Shown here one piece after another: positions 15,104 through 24,451 of a DNA stretch of 35,233 bases. Below the pieces are notes generated by a model. It did no database searches. It was given only the letters and a program-made list of their open reading frames with translations, and was not told the DNA's origin. Every line of letters begins with the position of its first letter. Within the stretch, counting starts at the first letter, position 1. Position numbers and translations under genes: made by a program. Source of the DNA: an uncultured Bacteroidales bacterium (lineage in GTDB: Bacteria; Bacteroidota; Bacteroidia; Bacteroidales; Muribaculaceae); the NCBI GenBank assembly GCA_902776435.1, contig CACYQB010000005.1:1-35233 (forward strand), written 5' to 3'.

Positions 15104-15526
15104 GTACAAAGCGTTTTTGTGTCGTTTATTCTAAGTTTTCCGTTTTTTCCACGTTTTCCACACGCACGAATAACATGAATGTCCACAAATGATCACGAAT
15201 TAACCATAAATGATTTTTCATCTGCTCCTCACGCTAAGATGCGAAGTTTTTTTATTATTGCTCGCTGTTTGATTCATTCCGGCCGATAAAGAAAAGAAGA
15301 CAAGAATGACAACAAGGACAACTCTTTATATTTTTTTGATAATCAATAAATTTGTGTTTCTTGTATTTCTTGTCTTCAATATTGCACCACGCTGGATAGC
15401 ATAGTATTTGCACAGGGTAAGACATATAGAAAATTCTAAAATTCTCTTTTTTCTTTTTTTTCTACGTACGCGTTATAGTTTGTTTAATGTTGTTTGAACT
15501 CCAGTTTGTTTTGTTTGTGCATACAC

Positions 15527-15669
15527 ACGGAAGACAATAAACATCCGCACTCCGGTAAAGACTGGAATGCGGATGCTTCCCTAAAGCCTAAAGCCTAAAG
15601 CCTAAAACCTATTTTTGAGGTTTTCCGTTTTTTCCACGTTTTCCACACGCACGAATAACATGAATGTCC
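15527..15669. repeat. Intergenic direct repeat, copy 2 (with hairpin)
   Basis: Second copy of the 11977-12106 block, with extra tandem AGCCTAA units. It contains the CATCCGCACTCC/GGAATGCGGATG hairpin at 15542-15574 and leads directly into the palindrome at 15662. Confidence 0.7.
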
Positions 15670-15738
15670 ACAAATGATCACGAATTAACCATAAATGATT
15701 TTTTATTTATGACCATTCGTGAACATTTATGGACATTC
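15662..15738. repeat. 77-base palindromic element
   Basis: The 24-base arms (15662-15685 and 15715-15738) pair with two mismatches; an inner CATAAA/TTTATG pair continues the symmetry around a T-rich centre. It lies 40 bases after the stop of the 15778 gene. Left-arm copies occur at 15177-15200 and 20906-20929, and a right-arm copy at about 18220-18251. Confidence 0.75.
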
Positions 15739-15777
15739 AATGCCTCACTAAACTCTAAACTGCGAGCAACGCGAGCA

Positions 15778-18162
15778 TTACCAACTTCCGCCTAGCAGGT
15801 AGTCAATCAGGGCGGTAACGTCGCTGATGGTTACATTGGAGTCACCGTTGCAATCGGCAGCGGGATTGCTGATGGTGCCGCCGCCCAACAACAGGTCGAT
15901 CAGAGCCGTCACGTCGCTGATGGTCACGCTGCCGTCGCCGTTCACGTCGCCACGCGTCGAGGCAGTCAGCTCTACCCAGGCGCTGCCATTGTACTTCTGG
16001 GGCAGCCAGTTCTTGTTACTGGCAGTCGTGATCTGGGCTGCAGTCATCGAGTTGTTCTCGCCTGTATTGAAGATTACATTCAATTCGCCCTTATCAGATG
16101 CCGAGCGCGTGGGCAGACTGTTGACCAGGGTGGTCATGCCCGTGCCGCTGATCTTGTTCTGGTAGCAATAAAGAGTTTTTAATGCGGTGCAACCCTCCAC
16201 ACTGAGCTCGCTCAGCTGATTGCCATAGCAACTCATCCAAGTCATTGCTGAGCAAGAGGTTACATCTAAAAAAGTCAAGGCGTTATTAAAGCACTTGAGT
16301 TTGGTCAGCGTCGTATTACCACTAACTCTCAGGTTTGTCAGTTGGCTCTTATTGGTTACTTCAAGCGTGGTCAACTTGTTGTTGCGGGCCAGCAGTGTCG
16401 TGATGTTGGTCATGTCGTTCACGCCAGGCAGACTGGTGATGGCGCAGTCTTCGCAGTCCAGATGGGTGATGGCCTTGCAGTCGGCCAGGCCGGTGATGCT
16501 GGCCAGGTTAGCATTACTAAAGCAATAGAGAGCACTCAATGCAGTGCAACCTGTCACGTCAAGCGTGGTCAAGTCATTTGAATTACAATGAAGGACGGTC
16601 AGTGTCGTATTACCTCTGACGCTCAAGTTTGTCAGTGTGCTCTTATAGGTTACTGAGAGCGCGTTCAACTTGTTGTTGCGGGCCAGCAGTGTCGTGATGT
16701 TGGACATGTTGTTCACGCCAGGCAGGCTGGTGATGGAGCAGTCCTTGCAGTCCAAATGGGTGATGGCCCTGCAATCGGCCAAGCCCGTGATGGTCGCCAG
16801 GTTGGCGTTCTCGTAGCACTTGAGCGTTTTCAACGCCGTGCAGCCCGTCACATCGAGCGAGATCAAGGCATTCTGGTGACAATAGAGTCTAGTTAGGGCT
16901 GTGCAATTCAAGCAGTTGAGCGACGCAAGGTTCGACTTGTTGATTACCGATAGGAGCGTCAGATTGGGGCAATTGTGGCAGTTGAGCGTCTTGAGATTGG
17001 TGCAGTCGTCCACGCTGAGCGAGTAAATGTTGGTGTTATAACACAGGAGCGTCTCGAGGTTAGTGCAGCCCGACACATCGAGCGAGGTCAGTTTTGTGCC
17101 GGTGTAGCTGTCGGTCGGGGCGCAGTCCAGATAGGTGAGTGCGGTTAAGCCCGACACATCGAGCGAGGTCATCGGGTTGTTGTAGCAGATCAGTTGCTTC
17201 AGGGCAGTGAAGTACTTGATGCCCTGGAGATTGGAAATGCTCTTGCCGCTAACGTTCTCCGTTGTGCAGTTGTTGACATCGGTCTGGGTGATATAGCACT
17301 TGGGATAGAGGCCGAGCAAATAGTTGCGGAAATTGGCGTCGGGGAAGTTGGTGGCGTTGATGATGGCCACATAGTCGTCGCTGACATAAACATCCTGATT
17401 ATAGACCTTGTTACCGCTGGAATCATAGACGGTGCCATTGCTATAATAGGCTCCGTATGGCTCCAAGATGGTCTCATTCCCATAGAGATCCCAGTTTTGA
17501 CAATAATCAATAACCGGATAACTGGAATTATTGGTGGCCTTGAATCTCACGCTACTGCCTGCTTTAAAATTGAGAAGCAAACGCTTGACGACACTGTTTC
17601 CTCCAGACGACAAAACGGCATTCACATTATTAAAATACACATTGTGCCATATATCCACATGGGAGGTCGAGCCATTTTCCTCATCCTCGATAGCCGTATT
17701 ATTGGTGGACGAGATATTGAATGTTCCGGGACCCTGAATAGTAAGATCGAAAGCATTCCTTGTTGCCAACCAGATACCGTTCTCGTTGACACCGGTGATG
17801 TTGACGACAGTGCTTGCCGACGGGGCAGACAGCGTGGTAGTCCTCCTGATGCGGACCACGGCAGCGTCCCGAGCATACAGGTTGCAGGTGCCACTGAATT
17901 CGACTTTCAGATCCGAGCATTCCAGGTTGTTGATGACACGATTGTAGTCGCCCGTCATGGTGATAGTGACATTGTTCATGTACAAGGTGTTGGAACTTGG
18001 CACGTAATACACCGTTCCGCTCGTGATGTAGTTGGTCACGATGTTGTTGCAGTTGGCACTGGTCACCGTGACTCCTGCCACCTCGAAGCCATAGTCGGTT
18101 GCCGCCTGTGCCGCCAGCGTTGCCAGCAGCACCGTCAAGAAAGTATAAAAGATCTTTTTCAT
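15778..18162 (-). CDS. Secreted leucine-rich repeat protein with beta-helix-like N-terminus and dockerin
   Basis: 794 residues from MKKIFYTFLTVLLATLAAQA, a clear signal peptide; an upstream in-frame ATG at 18234 is rejected for that reason. Residues about 25-260 are beta-rich with Asn/Thr ladders (TVYYVPSSNTLYMNNVTITM, GPGTFNISSTN), as in parallel beta-helices. Residues about 265-690 hold around 18 leucine-rich repeats of 20-23 residues, unlike the BspA type of its neighbours: L-YLDVSGCT-L-TL-C-N, with the pattern ITSLPGVN-M-NITTLLARNN appearing twice. The end is the same dockerin pair as in the neighbours. No promoter box is seen in the 100 bases upstream, so it may be transcribed with the 18263 gene. 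Probably a surface binding protein. Confidence 0.92.
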   Translation of the reverse strand: MKKIFYTFLTVLLATLAAQAATDYGFEVAGVTVTSANCNNIVTNYITSGTVYYVPSSNTLYMNNVTITMTGDYNRVINNLECSDLKVEFSGTCNLYARDAAVVRIRRTTTLSAPSASTVVNITGVNENGIWLATRNAFDLTIQGPGTFNISSTNNTAIEDEENGSTSHVDIWHNVYFNNVNAVLSSGGNSVVKRLLLNFKAGSSVRFKATNNSSYPVIDYCQNWDLYGNETILEPYGAYYSNGTVYDSSGNKVYNQDVYVSDDYVAIINATNFPDANFRNYLLGLYPKCYITQTDVNNCTTENVSGKSISNLQGIKYFTALKQLICYNNPMTSLDVSGLTALTYLDCAPTDSYTGTKLTSLDVSGCTNLETLLCYNTNIYSLSVDDCTNLKTLNCHNCPNLTLLSVINKSNLASLNCLNCTALTRLYCHQNALISLDVTGCTALKTLKCYENANLATITGLADCRAITHLDCKDCSITSLPGVNNMSNITTLLARNNKLNALSVTYKSTLTNLSVRGNTTLTVLHCNSNDLTTLDVTGCTALSALYCFSNANLASITGLADCKAITHLDCEDCAITSLPGVNDMTNITTLLARNNKLTTLEVTNKSQLTNLRVSGNTTLTKLKCFNNALTFLDVTSCSAMTWMSCYGNQLSELSVEGCTALKTLYCYQNKISGTGMTTLVNSLPTRSASDKGELNVIFNTGENNSMTAAQITTASNKNWLPQKYNGSAWVELTASTRGDVNGDGSVTISDVTALIDLLLGGGTISNPAADCNGDSNVTISDVTALIDYLLGGSW

Positions 18163-18262
18163 TTTAGTTTGTAATTTATATGGTTGAACAGAAGTAATAA
18201 AAAAATGAAAACGGCCACACTTATGGACATTCAATGCCTCACTAAACTCTAAGCGGCGAGCA

Positions 18263-20770
18263 TTACCAACTTCCGCCGAGCAGGTAGTCGATCAGGGCGG
18301 TAACGTCGCTGATGGTCACGTGGGAGTCACCGTTGCAGTCGGCAGCAGGGTTGCTGATGGTGCCACCGCCCAACAACAGGTCGATCAGGGCCGTCACGTC
18401 GCTAATGGTCACGTTGCCGTCGCCGTTCACGTCGCCACGCAGGCTGGCGTTCTTCGCGGTGAAGTAGCCCGGGTTGCTCGTGCCGCCGTCGATGTGGGCA
18501 TAAGCCTTGTCAATATGGTTGGCATCGTAAGTCGTGCCCTTACCGCCCACAAGGTTGAAGCAGTTCGTAAACATATTACTGGACTCCGTCACAGCCGCAG
18601 TGCTCCAGTCATTGCCTACATAGATGGTCTGCAGACTAGGACAGCCAGCGAACATGTATCTCATATCGGTCACCTTGGCCGTGTTGAAACCGCTCACATC
18701 AAGGCTTGTCAAGCTGCTACAGTTCAAGAACATCGCGTACATATCGGTCACCTTGGACGTGTTGAAGTGGCTCACATCAAGGCTTGTTAGTTTAGAGCAG
18801 TTGTAGAACATCCAAGACATATTGGTGACCTCACTGGTGTTCAGGTAGCTCATGCCCGTGATGGATTCAAGGTTCCGCATATCATAGAACCAAGCGCAGG
18901 TGGTTGTCGGTCGGGCGCCCGCAAACGACGGGTCAAAGACCACCTTGGTCACACTGGCATTGATGCCGTCGGTTTCCCAATCGGTATAGTTGGTGCCCGT
19001 GTTCAGGTCGTAGGTCGTGCCCGAGCGGCTGCTGCGCAGTTTGTCGTAGTAGAACGTCAGCGTCGTGTTCGACGGCGTGTAGCAGGCGTAGGCCTCGGGG
19101 GCATAGGATGTGAAGCGGACATTGCTGATGGCGAAGTAGTCGCCTGTCGCATGGACGCTGCTGTCCTTGGTGTAACTCCAGGTGAGCGTATGGGTGCCGT
19201 CGCCCAGTTCCACCGTGTAGGTCTCCCAGGCGTTGTCGCGGGCGCCATAGCGGAACTTCTCCACGCCATCGACCATGAAGACGCAATAGTCATACGCTGT
19301 TGATGAGCCCTCACCCCAGGCCTTGAAATCGAACGAGAGGCTGCCGGCACCCGTTACGGTGGCTGTCATGACCGATGTGGTGCTGTTGATGCCTGTGTTG
19401 CCCGACTGGGCACAAGTGCGGCCTGCGTTGGTCTTGACCAACCAGGGGTAATTGTCGGTCGATGGCGTGGAGAACGTGATGTCGGTGCCAGCAGCGTTGA
19501 TGGCATCGGACAGATACTGGTCGTAGGGCTTCTGAGTAGCGAAATTCTTCCAGTAGCCATTTGTTGATGTGTAGGTGTTGGCGTAGGCATCCTCGGGGAT
19601 ATAAAGCGTTGCGTTTTCATAGACTGTACTGCTGAAAATATACGAGTTGTACAGGCTTGGTGCAATCTCGTTCAGGCTGATGATGTTCTTTATAGCGTTA
19701 CAGTACGAGAACGAGCCGGCATAGATATTGGTGAGATCAACGGGGAACCAGACGGTTTCAAGCGCATAGCAACCGCGACAGGTGCTGCCGTAGATCTTAG
19801 TCACGCCAGCCGGGAACATGATGGATTTGAGTGTGCTGCAGCTCGCGAAAGCGCCATCGGCGATATAAGTCACTCCGTTGGGGATGTCAATCTCGGTGAG
19901 TTTGGAACAGTACGTAAAGGCATAAGAGCCGATGGAATCTATCGTGGCAGGCAGGTTCACTTTCGTCAGGTTGCCACAATCCCTGAAAGCATAATCGCCG
20001 ATGCCCTTCACCGTGTAGTTAGTATTGTTATAATTCACCGTCGCAGGGACAGTAACCGTGCCACTATAGTTATTGTAATCCTCGTCCCTGTAGGTGACCT
20101 TCACTTGACTACCGCCCCTGAATTTATAGAAGATGCCGTCCTGATAAAAGTCATAGTTGTAGTCACCTGGGGCTTCCTGGATGTGGGCAAAGAGCCTCCA
20201 GCCCTCTGTACCCTGATAGTTGGGGACGGCACCGCGGGGCACATACAAAGTTGCGTTGTTAAGTACCGACTGGTCAAAACAATAGGTGCCATCACGTTCA
20301 AGCCACCTATCTGGACTAAACATCCAACAGGTGATGGAAGTAAGATTCGGACAATTCTGGAAGACATTAAGCGTATACCCATAATAGGTGGGGTCATAAA
20401 ACGAGCAATTTTTGCCCATCACAACCGACCGAAGTGCTGTGCAATTTTGAAAAGCACTTGAACTAATAAGGGTTACCGTATTTGGAATTGTCACACTGGT
20501 CAGGCTCGTGCTTCCCATGAACGCATAGTCGTCGATTTCCGTAACGGTATAGTAAGTGTAAGTGCTGGTGTTGCGAACACCTTCAGGAATGATCACATTG
20601 CCGCTGTAAGAGTTTCCAGCATAGGTCTTGTAGGTGATTGCGACAGTACTGTCCGTCAAGATGTTGTAGTAATAGCCTCCATACTCGAAGTCGTAGGCAC
20701 TGGCGCCAAGGGCACACATCATGGCCGTCACCAGGACGGCAAAACGAAGGAGTAAATGATTCTTTTTCAT
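18263..20770 (-). CDS. Secreted mosaic BspA-LRR / beta-sandwich / DUF285 protein with dockerin
   Basis: 835 residues. Signal peptide to about residue 25, nearly the same as in the 12224 gene. LRR_5 blocks occupy about 26-415 (TSVTIPNTVTLISSSAF, IGDYAFRDC, with VPRGAVPNYQG and IPEDAYANTY caps). One beta-sandwich domain lies at about 420-545 (FDFKAWGEGS, KFRYGARDN, THTLTWSYTKDSSV). One DUF285 module follows at about 550-760 (YACYTPSNTTLTFYYD, DPSFAGARPTTT, TSEVTNMSWMF, TIYVGNDWST). It closes with the dockerin pair DVNGDGNVTISDV and DCNGDSHVTISDV. It therefore contains every module type found in the neighbouring proteins. Its promoter (20803-20833) is almost identical to that of the 15040 gene. 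No enzyme motif is seen. Confidence 0.93.
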   Translation of the reverse strand: MKKNHLLLRFAVLVTAMMCALGASAYDFEYGGYYYNILTDSTVAITYKTYAGNSYSGNVIIPEGVRNTSTYTYYTVTEIDDYAFMGSTSLTSVTIPNTVTLISSSAFQNCTALRSVVMGKNCSFYDPTYYGYTLNVFQNCPNLTSITCWMFSPDRWLERDGTYCFDQSVLNNATLYVPRGAVPNYQGTEGWRLFAHIQEAPGDYNYDFYQDGIFYKFRGGSQVKVTYRDEDYNNYSGTVTVPATVNYNNTNYTVKGIGDYAFRDCGNLTKVNLPATIDSIGSYAFTYCSKLTEIDIPNGVTYIADGAFASCSTLKSIMFPAGVTKIYGSTCRGCYALETVWFPVDLTNIYAGSFSYCNAIKNIISLNEIAPSLYNSYIFSSTVYENATLYIPEDAYANTYTSTNGYWKNFATQKPYDQYLSDAINAAGTDITFSTPSTDNYPWLVKTNAGRTCAQSGNTGINSTTSVMTATVTGAGSLSFDFKAWGEGSSTAYDYCVFMVDGVEKFRYGARDNAWETYTVELGDGTHTLTWSYTKDSSVHATGDYFAISNVRFTSYAPEAYACYTPSNTTLTFYYDKLRSSRSGTTYDLNTGTNYTDWETDGINASVTKVVFDPSFAGARPTTTCAWFYDMRNLESITGMSYLNTSEVTNMSWMFYNCSKLTSLDVSHFNTSKVTDMYAMFLNCSSLTSLDVSGFNTAKVTDMRYMFAGCPSLQTIYVGNDWSTAAVTESSNMFTNCFNLVGGKGTTYDANHIDKAYAHIDGGTSNPGYFTAKNASLRGDVNGDGNVTISDVTALIDLLLGGGTISNPAADCNGDSHVTISDVTALIDYLLGGSW

Positions 20771-21818
20771 AGTTATACCATTTTATAAGTTAATATTTGC
20801 TGCAAATATAATAAAAAATCCATCAAAACGCAAGTACAAAACGTTTTTGTGTCGTTTATTCTAAGTTTTCTGTTTTTCCACGTTTTCCACACGCACGGAT
20901 AACATGAATGTCCACAAACGATCACGAATTAACCATAAATGTTTTTTCATCTGCACCTCACGCGAAGCCGCGAATTTTTTATTATTGCTCGCTGGTGGGC
21001 ATCCGCATCCCTTATTTTAAAAACTACAAATTGCGCCAATTTAACTAATTAGGCATCCGCATTCAATTATTACGGATTTAACCAACCTGGAATCAGCGCG
21101 ATAAAGAAAAGAATACAAGAAAGACGACAAGGACAACTTTTTATGTTTTTTTGATAATCAATAAATTTGTGTTTCTTGTATTTCTTGTCTTCAATATTGC
21201 ACCACGCTGGATAGCATAGTATTTATTGTCTTCCTTTTTTCCATGCGCAGAGGCCTCACGCCAAGACGCGAAGTTTTTAAAGGTTCGCAGATAGTAAAAC
21301 ACTGGATATCAGATGAATTTGGATTTTCCGTTTTTCCGTTTTTTTCGCTAATATATATAATACGAAAAAAAGAAAAAACGAAAAACAGCATGTTATCGCA
21401 AGCTTTAACATGATGATTATTTCTTTATACTATTCTACCGACAACGACGGTAGAAAAAATAGTTTTTTTCTGATTTTCTACTTTTTCTACTTTATATATA
21501 TATATATTATAGAAAAAATAGAAAAATAGAAATTTGGTCATCCCAATAGTTTTGACCAATAATTTCCATATAGAATACTCAACCAAGACAGATAGAAAAT
21601 CCTAAAATTCTCTTTTTTCGTTTTTTCTTTTTTTTCTACGCATACGCTTAGCGTCCACTGCGTGGCAAATAATAATTTTGTTCATTTTTTTGCGAGCACT
21701 TGCGAGCAATAACTTCAACGCTTAGCGGCTTTGCGACTTAGCGTGAGGCCACGTGCACACAAAGAAAAAAAAGAAAAAAGAGAAAAATCAGAAAAATTGG
21801 AAAATCTTTTTTTCTGGT
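20771..21818. other. Long A/T-rich repeat-filled intergenic region
   Basis: No credible gene is seen. It starts with the duplicated promoter region of the dockerin gene (to about 20950, including a palindrome left arm at 20906-20929). A fragment related to the 11844 repeat lies near 21040-21110, and the block shared with 15380-15411 near 21190-21225. From 21310 to 21810 runs a low-complexity tract of CCGTTTTT, TATATA and GAAAAA words. An imperfect palindrome built from CTACTTTTTCTACTT and GAAAAAATAGAAAAA lies near 21470-21530. Confidence 0.6.
20803..20833 (-). promoter_or_regulatory. Promoter of the 18263-20770 dockerin gene
   Basis: On the minus strand TTG (20833-20831), 20 bases, then TATATTTG (20810-20803). 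The leader is about 28 bases. It is a near copy of the promoter at 15073-15103. Confidence 0.7.
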
Positions 21819-24272
21819 TTATTCTGCTGTGATAGTTAAACATCCAGACTTCAGGCCGTTGCTGGTGCAGGTCAGTTGAAGGGCGGCGGGAGTATGTCCG
21901 CTCTGGATGAGAATCTGGGCCAGTCCGTTGAATGCCGGGATTTGGAATGTGTGGCAGTCCAGTTCATCGGGATGGTCGGCGCCCAGGTAGGAGGGGTCTC
22001 CGTTGCCTACACCCAAAATGCGGCCGTCCCCTTCAAGTGAGCAGGTCAGCATGGGGCAGGCATCAGGAACTATACGCCCCTTGCTGTCCTGAATCTCAAC
22101 GGTCACGATGGCCACATCGCGTCCATCAGCGGTGATGAGCCCTCGGTCTGCTGTCAGCACAACTTTTGTAGCAGGCTTGGTGGTCTCGATCGTTTGTTTC
22201 AAGATGCGCTTTCCGTTCTTGTATCCGGTGGCAACTATACGGCCCGGTTGATAGACGGCTTTCCATTTCAGGTGACCGTTCCGGGGCATCGCCTGTCGCC
22301 CCAGTTTCTTGCCGTTCACGGTCAGCTCCACTTCATCACAGTTGCTGTAGGCCCAAATCTCCACTTCCTGGCCCTCATGGCCCTGCAGGTTCCAGTGCGG
22401 GAAGATATGCAGCACGGGCTCGCCCGTCCACCATGCTTTTAGATAGCTGGCCTCGTCTTTGGGAAATCCACAATAGTCAAGGATGCCGAATTCCGAGTCA
22501 TGGGCGGGATATGACAAGGGATTGGGCTCGCCACGGTAGTCAAAGCCCGTCCAATAGAAGAGACCTGCCGCCCAAGGACGCTCGTCATAGAATTTCCATC
22601 CGCGCTCTATCACGTTCTCCACACCAGGCTGCGTGCCGCGGTTGATGCTGACCATGTGGCCGGGTTGGTCAGGTGAGTCAAAATAGACGCCACGCGTGCC
22701 GCAGCCAGTGGTCTCTTCGGTGCCCACGATTTTCCATGTGGGGTTGGCTTTCTTACGGTTATCCACATCGTTTTGTGCGATATAGTTGAATCCCACCACA
22801 TCGAGCCCCTTAATCATTTCAGAGCCTCCGGCATTGGCAATTGTTGAATGGCGGGTGGGATCGAGCAGGCGGGTATATTCGCGCATGGCGGCTGCAATGC
22901 GTGTACCTTGAATGGTGTTCTCCATGCCCCACTCTTCGTTGCCGTCGCTCCACAGGACAATCGACGGGTGATTGCGGTCGCGCTTAATCATGTTTTCCAG
23001 CAGCCTCAAGTGCTCGGTATTGATGCCCGAAAGTCGGTTTTCGTCAATGACGAGGATGCCCTCGCGGTCGCAGATGTCGAGTTGCGCAGGCGTCATCGGG
23101 TTGTGGGATGCGCGATAGGCATTGCAGCCCAATTTCTTTAGCTGCTTGATGCGCCACGCCATGAGTGCCTCAGGGATAGCGGCGCCCACGCCGGCATGGT
23201 CCTGATGCATGTTCACGCCCTTGAGCTCAACCTCTTTACCGTTGAGCAGAAATCCCCGGTCGGCGTCAAACTCCACATCACGGATACCCGTTGTTGTCAT
23301 GTAAACATCGGTCACCAGTCCGTTCACTTTGACGGTCGTTTCCACTTGATACAGATAGGGGTCGCTGGTGCTCCACAGATGCGGTCGGTCAAGTGTCAGC
23401 ATTTGTTTGCAGCCGCTGGTCTGCTTGCCTTTCAGGTCAAGTGATGCAGTGCTTGTCCTGCCCACTTCGTTGCCTTGAGCATCGAGCAGTCGGTGTTCTA
23501 CGGTACACGTTTGCGGTTCCAACGAATGATTGTTTACCTCGGTATCCACATGAATGGTCGCTGCGGTGTAAGGAGCCGTGAGGTCGGCATAGACAAAGGT
23601 GCCGAAGGGAGCGACACTGACAGCAGCCGACTTGATGAGCCAAGCGTCACGATAGATGCCGGCGCCCTCATAGAACCAGCCTTCTTCGAGCGTAGCATCG
23701 GCCCGTACACAAACAAGATTCTCACCGCCATAGTTCACATATTCGGTCACATCATACACCTGCGTGGCATAGCCGCTGGGTTCGGTACCCATATAGAAGC
23801 CGTTGAACCATACGCGCGCATTGCGGAAGATGCCGTCAAACTGCAGGGCAATGTGCTTGCCCAAGTCCGACTCGGGGATGGTGATTACCTTGCGATACCA
23901 ACCCACACTCGTTTCGGGATATAGATAACCCACAGTCTTGTAGCCATGCGAGTGGCTGGCCTCTTGAGCATAGGGCAAGGTAGTCACCCAATCGTGCGGA
24001 ATGCGGACCTCTTGCCATGTAGAGTCGTCAAACTTGATGGAGTAAGGGCCCTCGTTGTGTATTGAGTTGGCCTTGGTCAAATAGTTGAAATACTCAGTGC
24101 CGCAGCCGTAGTCCTTTGCCGGGTCGGCAGCGTTGCCCAGAGAGAATTTCCAGCCCTCGTCCAATCGTATGGTCTCACGCACATTTTGAGCATAGACAGC
24201 CAGCATTGTACAAAGCATCCAACCCAGAATGGCAAGCCTCATCCCCACATGGTTACCGTTGATATTTATCAT
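21819..24272 (-). CDS. Exported GH2-family glycosidase (beta-galactosidase type)
   Basis: 817 residues. The signal peptide probably starts at Met1 or at Met11 (MRLAILGWMLCTMLAVYAQ) and is cleaved near residue 29. Then come the N-terminal sugar-binding jelly roll (about 35-205, RIPHDW, GW-R--ITIP, VWFNG), the Ig-like domain (about 215-325), and the TIM barrel (about 330-610: GVNMHQDH, YRASHNP, ICDREGILVIDE). The acid/base lies in LWSDGNEEWG and the nucleophile Glu in IVGTEETTG. C-terminal beta domains follow (about 640-817, DUF4982-like with W-NLQGHEGQEVEIW, then an Ig-like end). It most likely releases beta-linked galactose or a related sugar from glycans in the periplasm or at the surface. 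Exact linkage is uncertain. No PUL susC/susD genes are in the window. Confidence 0.93.
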   Translation of the reverse strand: MININGNHVGMRLAILGWMLCTMLAVYAQNVRETIRLDEGWKFSLGNAADPAKDYGCGTEYFNYLTKANSIHNEGPYSIKFDDSTWQEVRIPHDWVTTLPYAQEASHSHGYKTVGYLYPETSVGWYRKVITIPESDLGKHIALQFDGIFRNARVWFNGFYMGTEPSGYATQVYDVTEYVNYGGENLVCVRADATLEEGWFYEGAGIYRDAWLIKSAAVSVAPFGTFVYADLTAPYTAATIHVDTEVNNHSLEPQTCTVEHRLLDAQGNEVGRTSTASLDLKGKQTSGCKQMLTLDRPHLWSTSDPYLYQVETTVKVNGLVTDVYMTTTGIRDVEFDADRGFLLNGKEVELKGVNMHQDHAGVGAAIPEALMAWRIKQLKKLGCNAYRASHNPMTPAQLDICDREGILVIDENRLSGINTEHLRLLENMIKRDRNHPSIVLWSDGNEEWGMENTIQGTRIAAAMREYTRLLDPTRHSTIANAGGSEMIKGLDVVGFNYIAQNDVDNRKKANPTWKIVGTEETTGCGTRGVYFDSPDQPGHMVSINRGTQPGVENVIERGWKFYDERPWAAGLFYWTGFDYRGEPNPLSYPAHDSEFGILDYCGFPKDEASYLKAWWTGEPVLHIFPHWNLQGHEGQEVEIWAYSNCDEVELTVNGKKLGRQAMPRNGHLKWKAVYQPGRIVATGYKNGKRILKQTIETTKPATKVVLTADRGLITADGRDVAIVTVEIQDSKGRIVPDACPMLTCSLEGDGRILGVGNGDPSYLGADHPDELDCHTFQIPAFNGLAQILIQSGHTPAALQLTCTSNGLKSGCLTITAE

Positions 24273-24336
24273 ATTTCCTGAATTTGAAGATCATTCATTA
24301 GCCGTAAACGATGTTGTCCCCAGTCAATTAAAATAC

Positions 24337-24431
24337 CTAGCATCAAATTAGTTAAATTCGTGGAATTCGCATTAGCCCCGCAGGGTCCAGAGGCACATCT
24401 TTATTATTCCCTTATTCTAACGGGACACAAG
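24337..24431 (-). repeat. 95-base dispersed repeat, copy 2 (inverted)
   Basis: Inverted copy of 11844-11938, 95 bases with about five differences. It sits between the stop of the barrel protein gene (24452) and the start of the GH2 gene (24272). Confidence 0.75.
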
Positions 24432-24451
24432 TGATATGAGTTCATGTGGCT

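Larger units (their letters stand above)
15041..15777. other. Repeat-rich intergenic region
   Basis: No gene is seen. It holds the promoter of the 15040 gene (15073-15103) and a left-arm copy of the GAATGTCC palindrome (15177-15200). It also holds a block with TTGCACCACGCTGGATAGCA (about 15380-15400) shared with about 21195-21220. The direct repeat 15527-15669 and the full palindrome 15662-15738 complete it. Long A/T-rich and CTTTTTTTTCT stretches fill the remainder. Confidence 0.6.

Noticed and set aside
17194-18174. A 326-residue plus-strand open frame.
   Set aside because: It lies entirely opposite the leucine-rich dockerin gene, and its translation has no recognisable domain.
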